Origin: Streptomyces flavofungini
Lineage (GTDB): Bacteria; Actinomycetota; Actinomycetes; Streptomycetales; Streptomycetaceae
NCBI RefSeq assembly: GCF_014650815.1
Contig: NZ_BMVR01000009.1
Location: forward strand, 124,001-188,000
Length of the DNA: 64,000 nucleotides
Direction: 5' to 3'
Shown: positions 25,446 to 33,306 of the stretch, in pieces
How the letters are laid out: each line of letters starts with the position of its first letter
Position numbering within the stretch: position 1 is the first letter of the stretch
Translations under genes and position numbers: made by a program
Notes under the pieces: model-generated
Database searches by the model: none
Seen by the model: the letters and a program-made list of their open reading frames with translations, nothing else
Told to the model about the DNA's origin: nothing

Positions 25446-25518
25446 GAATCGGCCGCCGATTCACGCCGGATCACGCTCCCTGGGCCGACCTTAACCGGGC
25501 TTTTAACCGGACGTTAGG
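25446..25518. promoter_or_regulatory. divergent control region with TTAACC repeats and a palindrome
   Basis: TTAACC(G) occurs at 25491 and 25503, spaced 12 bp, followed by ACGTTAGGG (25511-25519 region), the inverse of the CCCTAACGT element at 21708. A second site, GAATCGG-N3-CCGATTC (25446-25462), is a perfect inverted repeat 29 bp upstream of the response-regulator ATG. The region lies between the two-component system and the divergent anchored protein, and probably controls both. Confidence 0.6.
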
Positions 25519-25535
25519 GAACGCCGGGAGAGAGT

Positions 25536-26081
25536 GTGCGGGTGGGCAAGTGGTGGAGTGCCGCGGGTACGGCGGCGTGGGTGGCGGTCGGCACGGCGGC
25601 CGGGGCGCTGGGCGCCTGGCAGTTGGCGAGCGCGGATTCCGGCGGGGCCGCCCACAGCAGGCCCCTGGACGAGGGGGCCGTGCGGCGTGCCCTTGCCGAC
25701 ACCCCGGACTCCCCGTCGGCCTCCCCCTCCCCGAGCCGTCCCCCTTCCCCGTCCCGTTCCCCTTCCCCGACCCGTTCCCCCTCCCCCTCCCGTTCGGGCT
25801 CGGCCGAGCCGACCGGGCGGGCCGTGGAACGGTCGACGGTCCGGTTCACCGGCGGCACGGCGACGGTGGAGTGCCGCCCCGACGGCACCGTCCGCCTGGT
25901 CTCCTGGAGCCCGGCCGACGGCTACCACATAGACGACGACGTCAGCCGCGGCCCGGCCGCCGCGACCCGCCTGGAAGCCGAGGCCAACGACGACGACGAA
26001 CGGGACGACCTGACGTACGAGATCCGCTGTACCCCGACCGGCCCCCGCGCCCGGGCCGTCCCCGAAGCGGACGACGACTGA
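25536..26081 (+). CDS. small anchored protein with Ser/Pro linker, function unknown
   Basis: A 181-residue protein I do not recognise. Residues ~6-32 form one hydrophobic helix or uncleaved signal, followed by a Ser-Pro-Arg repeat linker (PSPSRSPSP type, ~60-88) and a ~90-residue extracytoplasmic domain with two Cys (VECRPDG near 109 and IRCTPTG near 166) that could form a disulphide. The GTG at 25536 has GGGAGAG upstream. It is divergent from the OmpR-type two-component system and shares its TTAACC box region, so it is likely a regulon member or accessory sensor (inference). Confidence 0.75.
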   Translation: MRVGKWWSAAGTAAWVAVGTAAGALGAWQLASADSGGAAHSRPLDEGAVRRALADTPDSPSASPSPSRPPSPSRSPSPTRSPSPSRSGSAEPTGRAVERSTVRFTGGTATVECRPDGTVRLVSWSPADGYHIDDDVSRGPAAATRLEAEANDDDERDDLTYEIRCTPTGPRARAVPEADDD

Positions 26082-26162
26082 CCGCCCGTTCTCCCGCAGG
26101 ACGCCCCCGCCCGACAGAATGTCGCGTTCAAGGCGAGCCGCCAGACAGGACGCCCATATCCC

Positions 26163-26186
26163 GTCCACGAAGTGGACATCTACCCT
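26163..26186 (+). promoter_or_regulatory. palindrome and leaderless -10 before the aminotransferase
   Basis: GTCCAC-GAA-GTGGAC (26163-26177) is a perfect inverted repeat next to TACCCT (26181-26186), which ends 7 bases before the ATG at 26194. There is no Shine-Dalgarno. A protein bound here would cover the -35/-10 spacer and block initiation. The downstream GntR gene is a possible ligand, though its own upstream repeat differs. Confidence 0.55.
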
Positions 26187-26193
26187 CGGCCCC

Positions 26194-27552
26194 ATGACCC
26201 CTCAGCCAGACCCGCAGCTCGGAGCGGCCGTATCCGCGGCGGACCGCGCCCACGTCTTCCACTCCTGGTCCGCCCAGGAACTGATCGCCCCGCTCGCCGT
26301 CGCCGGCGCGGAAGGCTCGTACTTCTGGGACTACGAGGGCAACCGGTACCTCGACTTCACCAGCGGCCTCGTCTACACGAACATCGGCTACCAGCACCCG
26401 AAGGTCGTCGCGGCGATCCAGGAGCAGGCCGCGACGATGACGACGTTCGCCCCCGCCTTCGCCCTGGAGGCCCGCTCCGAGGCGGCCCGCCTCATCGCGG
26501 AGCGCACCCCCGGCGACCTGGACAAGATCTTCTTCACCAACGGCGGCGCCGAGGCCGTGGAGAACGCCACCCGCATGGCCCGGCTGCACACCGGCCGCCC
26601 GAAGGTGCTCTCCGCGTACCGCTCGTACCACGGCGGCACCGCCGCGGCGATCAACCTCACCGGTGACCCGCGCCGCTGGCCGTCCGACAGCGGCTCGGCG
26701 GGCGTCGTCCGCTTCTGGGCGCCGTTCCTGTACCGCTCGCCGTTCCACTCGGAGAACGAGGCCCAGGAGTGCGAGCGGGCCCTGACGCACTTGGAGGACA
26801 CCATCTCCTTCGAGGGTCCGGCGACCATCGCCGCGATCATCCTGGAGACCATCCCCGGCACCGCCGGGATCATGCCGCCGCCGCCCGGCTACCTCGCGGG
26901 CGTCCGCGAGCTGTGCGACCGGTACGGGATCGTGCTCGTCCTCGACGAGGTCATGGCGGGCTTCGGGCGTACGGGCAAGTGGTTCGCCGTCGACCACTAC
27001 GACGGCGTCGTCCCCGACCTGCTGACCTTCGCCAAGGGCGTGAACTCCGGGTACGTGCCGCTCGGCGGCGTCGCCATCTCCGGCGCGATCGCCGAGACCT
27101 TCGCGCGGCGGCCGTACCCGGGCGGGCTCACCTACTCCGGGCACCCGCTGGCCTGCGCCGCGGCCGTCGCGACGATCAACGTCATGGCGGCCGAGGGCGT
27201 CGTCGAGCACGCCGCCCGCCTGGGCGAGGACGTCATCGGGCCCGGCCTCCGGGAGCTGGCCGCGCGGCACCCCAGCGTGGGCGAGGTGCGGGGGGTCGGG
27301 ATGTTCTGGGCCCTGGAGCTCGTACGGGACCAGGAGACCCGGGAGCCCCTCGTGCCCTACAACCCCTCGGGGGAGGCGAACGCCCCCATGGCCGCGTTCG
27401 CCGCCGCCGCGAAGGCGAACGGGCTCTGGCCCTTCGTCAACATGAACCGCACCCACGTGGTGCCGCCGTGCAACATCTCGGAGCCCGACGCGAAGGCCGG
27501 CCTCGCGGCCCTGGACACGGCCCTGGACGCCGCGGACGCCCACATCGCCTGA
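26194..27552 (+). CDS. class III PLP aminotransferase
   Basis: A 452-residue omega-aminotransferase. Visible: NGGAEAVENATRMAR near residue 111 (phosphate-binding loop), YRSYHGGT near 144, VLDEVMAGFGRTGKWF near 250 (Asp contacting the pyridine ring, followed by the family GRTGK) and LTFAKGVNSGYVPLGG near 280 with the Schiff-base Lys. Class III members act on beta-alanine, taurine, GABA or putrescine with pyruvate or 2-oxoglutarate; the amino donor cannot be called from sequence. The ATG at 26194 is chosen over an upstream ATG at 26119 because a -10-like TACCCT sits exactly 7 bases before it. A GntR regulator follows 200 bp downstream. Confidence 0.9.
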   Translation: MTPQPDPQLGAAVSAADRAHVFHSWSAQELIAPLAVAGAEGSYFWDYEGNRYLDFTSGLVYTNIGYQHPKVVAAIQEQAATMTTFAPAFALEARSEAARLIAERTPGDLDKIFFTNGGAEAVENATRMARLHTGRPKVLSAYRSYHGGTAAAINLTGDPRRWPSDSGSAGVVRFWAPFLYRSPFHSENEAQECERALTHLEDTISFEGPATIAAIILETIPGTAGIMPPPPGYLAGVRELCDRYGIVLVLDEVMAGFGRTGKWFAVDHYDGVVPDLLTFAKGVNSGYVPLGGVAISGAIAETFARRPYPGGLTYSGHPLACAAAVATINVMAAEGVVEHAARLGEDVIGPGLRELAARHPSVGEVRGVGMFWALELVRDQETREPLVPYNPSGEANAPMAAFAAAAKANGLWPFVNMNRTHVVPPCNISEPDAKAGLAALDTALDAADAHIA

Positions 27553-27678
27553 CGCGGCCGCCGGGGGGCGGGTGGGGTGACCGCACGGGGTCGCCCCACC
27601 CGCCGCTCGGCACCCCGCACACCGCCGTGACCTCGGTCATGGGGAGCGGGAACCCCGACCACGTAGTCTGACGTGCTC

Positions 27679-27697
27679 GTAAGTGACCAGAACTTAC
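27679..27697. promoter_or_regulatory. inverted repeat GTAAGT-N7-ACTTAC before the GntR gene
   Basis: A perfect 6+6 bp inverted repeat centred 67 bp before the GntR start, in a 200 bp gap. The location suggests an operator for the GntR protein itself. No consensus promoter is obvious; TAGTCT at 27665-27670 is a possible -10, just upstream of the repeat. Confidence 0.5.
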
Positions 27698-27754
27698 CCA
27701 CGTCCGTTCCTGGACGCCCACGTCAGAGAAGCGCGTAGGGGGAGGCCCACCACC

Positions 27755-28498
27755 ATGCCCGGACCCGACGGCCCGGCCGTCATCCGCAGCACCCTGCGCC
27801 AGCAGATCGCCGACGCCCTGCGCGACGAGATCCTCGCGGGCCGCCTCGTGCCGGGCCAGGAGTTCACGGTGAAGGAGATAGCCGACCAGTACGGCGTCTC
27901 CGCGACCCCGGTCCGCGAGGCGCTGGTGAACCTGACGGCGCAGGGCCTCCTGGACTCCGTACAGCACCGCGGCTTCCGCGTGCACGAGCACACCCTGGCG
28001 GACTACCGGGGCATGCTGCAGGCCCGCGGCCTCATCGCGGACGCCATCTTCCGCGAGGTGGCGACGACGGCGGCCCACCACTCCGTACCGGCCGCGGGCT
28101 TCGTGTCCGTGCGCCGCCGCGGCGAGGAGGCGGCCCGCGCGGCGGCGGCCGGCGACCTGACCGTCCTGATCGGCTACGACCTGCGGTTCTGGCGCGAACT
28201 GAGCGCCCTGTTCGGCAACGCGTATCTGTCGGACTTCCTGCACCGGCTGCGCGTGCAGTCCTGGGTGTGCGCCGTCCCGCACCTGCGCCGCGAGGTCGAG
28301 CGCGGCGGCGATCTGCGCGGCCGCCTCTGGTCCCGGCACCTGGACCTGGTGGAGGCCCTGACCTGCCGCGACGCCGTTCTCGCGCACGCGATCGTGGCGG
28401 AGTACAACACGCACTCGCTGGAGCTGATCGAGAGCCTCGCCGCCGCCGACCGCCCCGAAGGCGCCCGCACCCCACCGGCACCACAGGCCCCCGCATGA
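27755..28498 (+). CDS. GntR-family (FadR/VanR subgroup) regulator
   Basis: A 247-residue regulator. N-terminal winged helix: LRQQIADALRDEILAGRL near residue 12, FTVKEIADQYGVSATPVREALVNL near 36 (helix-turn-helix) and the wing VQHRGFRVHEHT. The C-terminal all-helical FCD-like effector domain (~85-230) lacks an obvious metal-binding triad: Asp/His residues at the expected places are sparse. The ATG at 27755 has GGGGGAGG upstream. Its TGA overlaps the glycosyltransferase ATG by 4 bp, so it is co-translated with a membrane glycosyltransferase, an unusual partner. Confidence 0.92.
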   Translation: MPGPDGPAVIRSTLRQQIADALRDEILAGRLVPGQEFTVKEIADQYGVSATPVREALVNLTAQGLLDSVQHRGFRVHEHTLADYRGMLQARGLIADAIFREVATTAAHHSVPAAGFVSVRRRGEEAARAAAAGDLTVLIGYDLRFWRELSALFGNAYLSDFLHRLRVQSWVCAVPHLRREVERGGDLRGRLWSRHLDLVEALTCRDAVLAHAIVAEYNTHSLELIESLAAADRPEGARTPPAPQAPA

Positions 28499-30942
28499 CC
28501 GTCGACCTGACCATCGTCATCCCCGCATACAACGAGGAACGCCGCCTCGCCCCCACCCTGGAAGCGATCCGCGCGTACCTCGACGGGCCCGAGGCCCGGC
28601 CCGGGTTCCCGCAGTGGGAGCTGATCGTCGTCGACGACGGCTCCACGGACCGGACGGCGGAGATCGCCGCGGCGGCCGCCGCCGCGGACCCCCGGATCCA
28701 GCTCCTGCGCGGCGGCCGCAACCGCGGCAAGGGCCACGCCCTGCGCCAGGGCGTCCTCGCCTCGTACGGCCGCCGGGTCCTGGTCACGGACGCCGACCTG
28801 GCCGCGCCGATCGAGGAGCTGGAGGCGCTGGAGAAGGCGCTCGCGGACGGGCACGCGGCGGCTGTCGGCTCCCGGGCCCGGCCGGGCGCGACGATCGACG
28901 TCCACCAGCACCGGCTGCGCGAGCTGCTGGGCCGGGGCGGCAACTTCCTGATACGGACGGTCGCCGTCCCGGGCATCCGCGACACCCAGTGCGGATTCAA
29001 GCTCTTCGACGGCGACCGCGCCCGCGCGGCCTTCGCCGCGTCCCGGCTCAGCGGCTGGGGCATCGACGTGGAGATCCTGCACCACTTCCGCCGGCAGGGC
29101 TGGCCGGTCGCGGAGGTCCCGGTGCGCTGGTCGCACCAGGAGGGCTCGAAGGTCCGCCCCGGCGACTACGTGCGGGTGCTCGCCGAGGTCACGTCCCTCA
29201 AGGCCCGCTCCGTACGCCGCGTCGACCTCCTCGTCGCCGCCCTCTTCGTCACCTTCGCGGCCGTCCTGTACTCGGCCCGCTGGATATCCCCGGACCACCG
29301 CTACCTCCCGCACGCGCTCCAGGACCAGAACCAGTGGGAGTGGTTCTTCGAGGTCACGGCGCACAACGTGCGGCATCTCCAGAACCCCCTGTTCACGGAC
29401 CTGCAGGGGTATCCCGACGGCGTGAACCTCATGGCCAACACGGTCATGCTCGGCCTGTCCGTCCCCCTCGCGCCCGTCACCTGGGTCCTCGGCCCCGCCG
29501 TCAGCCTCAACCTCGCCATGACGCTCGGCCTCGCCGCGACGGCCTTCGCCTGGTACTGGCTGATCGTCCGCCGTCTCGTACGTCACCGGGGCGCCGCCGC
29601 CCTCGGCGCGGCCCTCGCCGCCTTCGCGCCCCCGATGATCAGCCACGCGCACGCGCACCCGAACTTCATCGTGCTCTTCATGATCCCGCTGATCATCGAC
29701 CGCGCGCTGCGGCTCTGCGAGGGCACACACGTCGTACGGGACGGGGTCGTCCTCGGCCTCTTCGCGACGTACCAGATCTTCCTCGGCGAGGAGCCGCTGC
29801 TGCTCGCCGCGATGGGCATGCTGCTCTTCACGGTGGCGTACGCGGTGGTGCGCCGTGACGTGGCGCGTGCGGCCTGGCGTCCGCTGGCCCGCGGCATCGG
29901 CATCGGGCTCGCCGTCTGCCTGCCCCTGATCGCGTTCCCGCTCTGGTGGCAGTTCTTCGGGCCGCAGAGCTACAAGAGCGTCCTGCACGGCGACAACGCG
30001 GGCAACAGCCCGCTCGCCCTGCTCTCCTTCTCCGAACGCTCCCTCGCGGGCGACGCGGACACGGCCGCCTCCCTCTCCATGAACCCCACGGAGCAGAACG
30101 CCTTCTACGGCTGGCCGCTCATCGCCCTCGCCCTGCTGATCGTGGTGTGGCTGTGGCGGCGCCCGGCGGTGCGGGCCCTCGCCTGCACGGCGGTCGCGGC
30201 GGCCTTCCTCTCCCTCGGCCCGAAGTTCCGCATCCCGCGGACGGACGTCGTCCTGTCCGGCCCCTGGGCCCTGCTCTCCGACAAGCCGCTCTTCGAGTCG
30301 GTCATCGAGTCGCGGGTGGCGATGGTGTGCGCGCCCGCGCTGGGGATGCTGGTCGCGCTGGCCGTGGGGCACCTGGTGGCGCGCGGCGCCGAGGGCGAGC
30401 GGAGGTGCGGCAGGCCCTTCCGCTACGCCGGACTCACCGCCGTGGCCCTCTCCCTCCTGCCCCTCGTCCCGCTCCCCCTGAAGGCCGTGGACCGCACCGA
30501 GGTGCCCGCGTTCATCGCCGACGGAACGTGGCAGCGGTACGTCGACACGGCGTCCGGCGAGACCCTCGTACCGGTACCGCTGCCCGACCCCGCGTACGCC
30601 GAGGCCCTGCACTGGCAGACCACCGCCGACCTGGGATTCCGGCTGCCCGGCGGCTACTTCAACGGGCCCTGGGGCCCGGACCGCGTCGGCATCTACGGCG
30701 CCTCGCCCCGCAACACCTCCAACCTCCTGCGGGACGTGCGTAATTCGGGCCGTTCGGTGCGGATCACCGACGCCTGGCGGGAGGCGGCACGCGTCGACCT
30801 GCGGTACTGGAAGGCGGGCCTCCTCGTGCTCGCGCCGCAGCCGGGCGACGCGGCGCTGCGCACGACGGTCGACGACCTTCTTGGACAGCGCGCAAAGTGG
30901 GTAGACGGCGTGTGGATCTGGGACGTGCACGGGGGAGGCTGA
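28495..30942 (+). CDS. GT2 glycosyltransferase fused to a polytopic membrane domain
   Basis: An 815-residue fusion. Residues ~1-235 are a GT2 domain of the dolichyl-phosphate glucosyltransferase (DPM1/ALG5) type: VIPAYNEERRLAP, LIVVDDGSTDRTAE, RGKGHALRQGV, VTDADLAAPIEE (DxD-like) and CGFKLFDG. From about residue 243 come some 10-12 membrane helices to ~670, resembling GT-C or YfhO-like membrane proteins, then a ~140-residue extracytoplasmic tail (from FIADGTWQRY). The N-terminal part probably charges a polyprenyl phosphate with sugar and the membrane part passes it on (inference). The ATG at 28495 overlaps the GntR stop. The acceptor polymer is unknown. Confidence 0.88.
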   Translation: MTVDLTIVIPAYNEERRLAPTLEAIRAYLDGPEARPGFPQWELIVVDDGSTDRTAEIAAAAAAADPRIQLLRGGRNRGKGHALRQGVLASYGRRVLVTDADLAAPIEELEALEKALADGHAAAVGSRARPGATIDVHQHRLRELLGRGGNFLIRTVAVPGIRDTQCGFKLFDGDRARAAFAASRLSGWGIDVEILHHFRRQGWPVAEVPVRWSHQEGSKVRPGDYVRVLAEVTSLKARSVRRVDLLVAALFVTFAAVLYSARWISPDHRYLPHALQDQNQWEWFFEVTAHNVRHLQNPLFTDLQGYPDGVNLMANTVMLGLSVPLAPVTWVLGPAVSLNLAMTLGLAATAFAWYWLIVRRLVRHRGAAALGAALAAFAPPMISHAHAHPNFIVLFMIPLIIDRALRLCEGTHVVRDGVVLGLFATYQIFLGEEPLLLAAMGMLLFTVAYAVVRRDVARAAWRPLARGIGIGLAVCLPLIAFPLWWQFFGPQSYKSVLHGDNAGNSPLALLSFSERSLAGDADTAASLSMNPTEQNAFYGWPLIALALLIVVWLWRRPAVRALACTAVAAAFLSLGPKFRIPRTDVVLSGPWALLSDKPLFESVIESRVAMVCAPALGMLVALAVGHLVARGAEGERRCGRPFRYAGLTAVALSLLPLVPLPLKAVDRTEVPAFIADGTWQRYVDTASGETLVPVPLPDPAYAEALHWQTTADLGFRLPGGYFNGPWGPDRVGIYGASPRNTSNLLRDVRNSGRSVRITDAWREAARVDLRYWKAGLLVLAPQPGDAALRTTVDDLLGQRAKWVDGVWIWDVHGGG

Positions 30943-31030
30943 GCAGGCCCCGGTACCACTACGCTGCCGGAACAACACGCACGGTAGCTGTGTGCGTAGG
31001 ACCCTCGTTCACCGACCCTAGGAGCATTTC

Positions 31031-31681
31031 TTGGCCTGCGACCTGTGGCTGGTCCCGCTCGTCGACGTGCTGTGCCACAGCCCCGACAACCCCTTCGCCG
31101 AGGAACTCGCCACGTACGACAAGGCGTTGGGTGACGCGGGACTGCCGGCGGTGCCCGTGTACGCGTACATGCCGGGCCTGTCCGGCGACGTGGCCCCGGT
31201 CGCGGGCTTCGACTACGACGCGCTGCACTTCCTGCGCCGCGCCTACCTCCTCAAGATCTGCGGCCTGGAGGTCACCCCGGTCGACGAACTGGGCGGCGAC
31301 TACGAACAACTCCTGGAGATGTTCGACTCCACGGCCCAGCAGTCCCACCTGGTCTGGCACTACGACCACGCGGGCGCCTACGTCCCCGTGGACTTCCCCG
31401 CCCCGCTCTCCAACGACGAACTCCTCTCCGGCGGCGGCCCCTTGGGCTCCTCCCAGGCCCTCCTGCGCGAACTGGAATTCGTGGCCCCGGCCATCGGCAT
31501 AGACCCGGCCAACCCCCCGCTCCCCCCGGCCCCGCCCCAGGCCCCCACCACCCTGGAAGAACCGGCCACCCCGCCCCCGCACGACCCCAGCCCCTTCGCC
31601 CGCGAACGCCACGTCTGGCTGGGCCTGCACGCGGCGACGACGCGGAGCCTGGCGCAGGGCTCGATGATCATCTACAGCTGA
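31031..31681 (+). CDS. hypothetical protein with TTG start, function unknown
   Basis: A 216-residue soluble protein I do not recognise. It begins LACDLWLVPLVDVLCHS, has acidic and aromatic patches (GFDYDALHFLRRAYLLK near 57, HLVWHYDHAGAYVPVDF near 105), a Pro-rich linker (~160-185) and a C-terminal ERHVWLGLHAATTRSLAQG. The TTG at 31031 is preceded by TAGGAG at 7 bases, which decides the start; no ATG/GTG fits. Codon use is like its neighbours. It is followed at once by intergenic repeat A. Possibly an immunity-type or structural protein, but there is no evidence for either. Confidence 0.7.
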   Translation: MACDLWLVPLVDVLCHSPDNPFAEELATYDKALGDAGLPAVPVYAYMPGLSGDVAPVAGFDYDALHFLRRAYLLKICGLEVTPVDELGGDYEQLLEMFDSTAQQSHLVWHYDHAGAYVPVDFPAPLSNDELLSGGGPLGSSQALLRELEFVAPAIGIDPANPPLPPAPPQAPTTLEEPATPPPHDPSPFARERHVWLGLHAATTRSLAQGSMIIYS

Positions 31682-31687
31682 GGATTT

Positions 31688-31780
31688 CAGCCCCTCCGGC
31701 GTTTGCGGAGCGGGGGTCTGGGGGCGGAGCCCTCAGTTTCGGGAAGGGGCGGGCTTGGGGAGCCCCCGGCAGGGCCTCAC
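31688..31780 (+). repeat. intergenic repeat family A, copy 1
   Basis: Starts CAGCCCCTCCGGCGTTTG and runs through TTTCGGGAAGGGGC, GGGCTTGGGG and GCAGGGCCTCAC. The same order occurs at 40640-40730 and, inverted, at 40488-40570. It fills the space between two convergent genes, and its right end contains the SLATT stop codon. A terminator-like role is plausible: several self-complementary segments lie inside. Confidence 0.8.
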
Positions 31781-32538
31781 CGGGGCTCCGGCGGCCGCTG
31801 CCGAGGCATGTTCGGCCGGGCCCCGGGCGGCAACGGAAACCGCCCGGGCCCACCCCCGCCGTCCCGGGGCGCCCCACCCGCACCTCCGGGCACGGCCGCC
31901 TGCATCACCAGCGGCGCGGGCCCGGCCCGGAACTCCACCATCCAGTCGGCCGTCTCGGCCCGGACCAGCTCCGTCACGTCCTCCGAAAACCGCCGCAGCA
32001 CCCCGAGGCACCGCTCGGCCGCCTCACTGGCGGTCCCCTCCGTGGGCCCGAGGACCTCCCGCACGCTCTCCGACGCCCAGTCGAACTGCAGCACCTGCAG
32101 CCGCCGCTGCACGGCCTGCGCGGTGGCGACATCCCTTATCCACCCGGAGGTGAGCCCGAAGAACCGGTCGCACCCCACACAGGCCACCCCGGCGAGCAGC
32201 GAAACGAATCCCCAGGTGGCCACGCCGTCGACGCCCCCGGCGAGGTCGAGCAGGGGAAGCACCCCCGCCCCCGCGGCCCCGAGCGCCGCCCCGCCCCGCA
32301 GCAGCCGCGCCCCGAGCCGCTTGCGCGTACGGTCGCGCAGATACCATCCGGCGGTGTCGAGGGCCCCGCGCTCCACCCACCGGTACAGCTCGTCGAGCCG
32401 CTCGGCGGGCTCCCCCCAGTCGCCCTGCGGAAACGACCGCCCCACCAGGTCCCCGGGCGCCGCACCGGCCGCCGCCGCACCGGCCCCGTCCCCGTCCTGG
32501 GGCACTCCCTCAGGCTGCATCTCCGGCTGGTGGCTCAC
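31777..32538 (-). CDS. SLATT-domain membrane protein
   Basis: A 253-residue protein with two adjacent membrane helices near 80-125 (ALGAAGAGVLPLLDLAGG, WGFVSLLAGVACVG) inside a helical region typical of SLATT domains, which are predicted pore-forming effectors of nucleotide-signalling defence systems. Here it is beside ybaB-recR and no SMODS/CD-NTase or SLOG gene adjoins, so a housekeeping role is as likely. The C-terminus is Pro/Gly-rich. The GTG at 32538 follows GAGGGAG on its strand. Its stop codon lies within repeat A. The identification rests on layout and resemblance to proteins of this name in Streptomyces. Confidence 0.65.
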   Translation of the reverse strand: MSHQPEMQPEGVPQDGDGAGAAAAGAAPGDLVGRSFPQGDWGEPAERLDELYRWVERGALDTAGWYLRDRTRKRLGARLLRGGAALGAAGAGVLPLLDLAGGVDGVATWGFVSLLAGVACVGCDRFFGLTSGWIRDVATAQAVQRRLQVLQFDWASESVREVLGPTEGTASEAAERCLGVLRRFSEDVTELVRAETADWMVEFRAGPAPLVMQAAVPGGAGGAPRDGGGGPGRFPLPPGARPNMPRQRPPEPR

Positions 32539-32809
32539 CCGGCACTCCCTCGGCTTCCGCGTAAGTGGCGCAACGTAATTGGCTGGTGCCGCTGCGCGGC
32601 ATCCAGTCCTACCGCCCAATGGGTGGCTATGCGGCAGTTTTCGCGGCTTTTCCGCCTGGAAGGGTCGCTTGATCAGGTATAGGAGCAGGGCCGATCTCAC
32701 CCGAAAGAGTGGCGGCCGGAGTGCTGGGGCGAGCACACCCTTGACCACGTAGGCTCGTGCCAGACGGGAAAACCCCCGCCATACGGACCATAAGAACCAG
32801 GAGCTGATC
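32539..32809. promoter_or_regulatory. divergent promoter region, SLATT gene / ybaB-recR
   Basis: A 271 bp region, AT-richer than its surroundings. It contains TTGACC at about 32743 and CATAAG-like boxes near 32788 that could serve the ybaB operon, plus TATAGG near 32678. No inverted repeat or RNA motif stands out. The ybaB ribosome site CAGGAG is at its right end. Confidence 0.35.
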
Positions 32810-33151
32810 GTGATCCCCGGTGGTGGCCAGCCCAACATGCAGCAGCTGCTCCAGCAGGCCCAGAAGATGCAGCAGGACCTCGCCAAGGCGCAGGAGGAGC
32901 TCGCGCGGACCGAGGTCGAGGGCCAGGCGGGCGGCGGCCTCGTCAAGGCGACGGTCAACGGCTCGGGTGAGCTGCGCGGCCTCGTGATCGACCCGAAGGC
33001 GGTGGATCCGGAGGACACTGAGACCCTCGCGGATCTGGTGGTCGCGGCGGTGCAGGCGGCGAACGAGAACGCCCAGGCGCTGCAGCAGCAGAAGCTGGGC
33101 CCCCTCGCCCAGGGTCTGGGCGGCGGCGGCATCCCCGGCCTGCCGTTCTAG
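32810..33151 (+). CDS. ybaB: YbaB/EbfC nucleoid-associated protein
   Basis: A 113-residue DNA-binding protein that forms a dimer of long helices. Visible: NMQQLLQQAQKMQQDLAKAQ near residue 9, VEGQAGGGLVKATVNGSGEL near 36, VIDPKAVDPEDTETLADLV near 60 and a C-terminal QQQKLGPLAQGL with a Gly-rich tail. Length and order match the family. The GTG at 32810 has CAGGAG upstream. It precedes recR by 155 bp, the arrangement found across bacteria, and likely shares its transcript. Confidence 0.95.
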   Translation: MIPGGGQPNMQQLLQQAQKMQQDLAKAQEELARTEVEGQAGGGLVKATVNGSGELRGLVIDPKAVDPEDTETLADLVVAAVQAANENAQALQQQKLGPLAQGLGGGGIPGLPF

Positions 33152-33306
33152 CGGGGCCGCGGCGGGCCGCCGTTGTGGCCCGCGCTTCCCTTCTATGTCG
33201 GCCGACGGCCAACTACGGTACGTACGAAAGCTCCCTGAGCCCCGAAGACTGAACGACCGAAGATCCGGCAGCCGAGGCCCGGCGGCCGGAAACAGGAAGG
33301 CAATCC

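Noticed and set aside
31777..32538. The SLATT gene as part of a CBASS-type defence system
   Set aside because: No CD-NTase, SLOG, nuclease or ancillary gene adjoins; the neighbours are ybaB-recR and an unknown.
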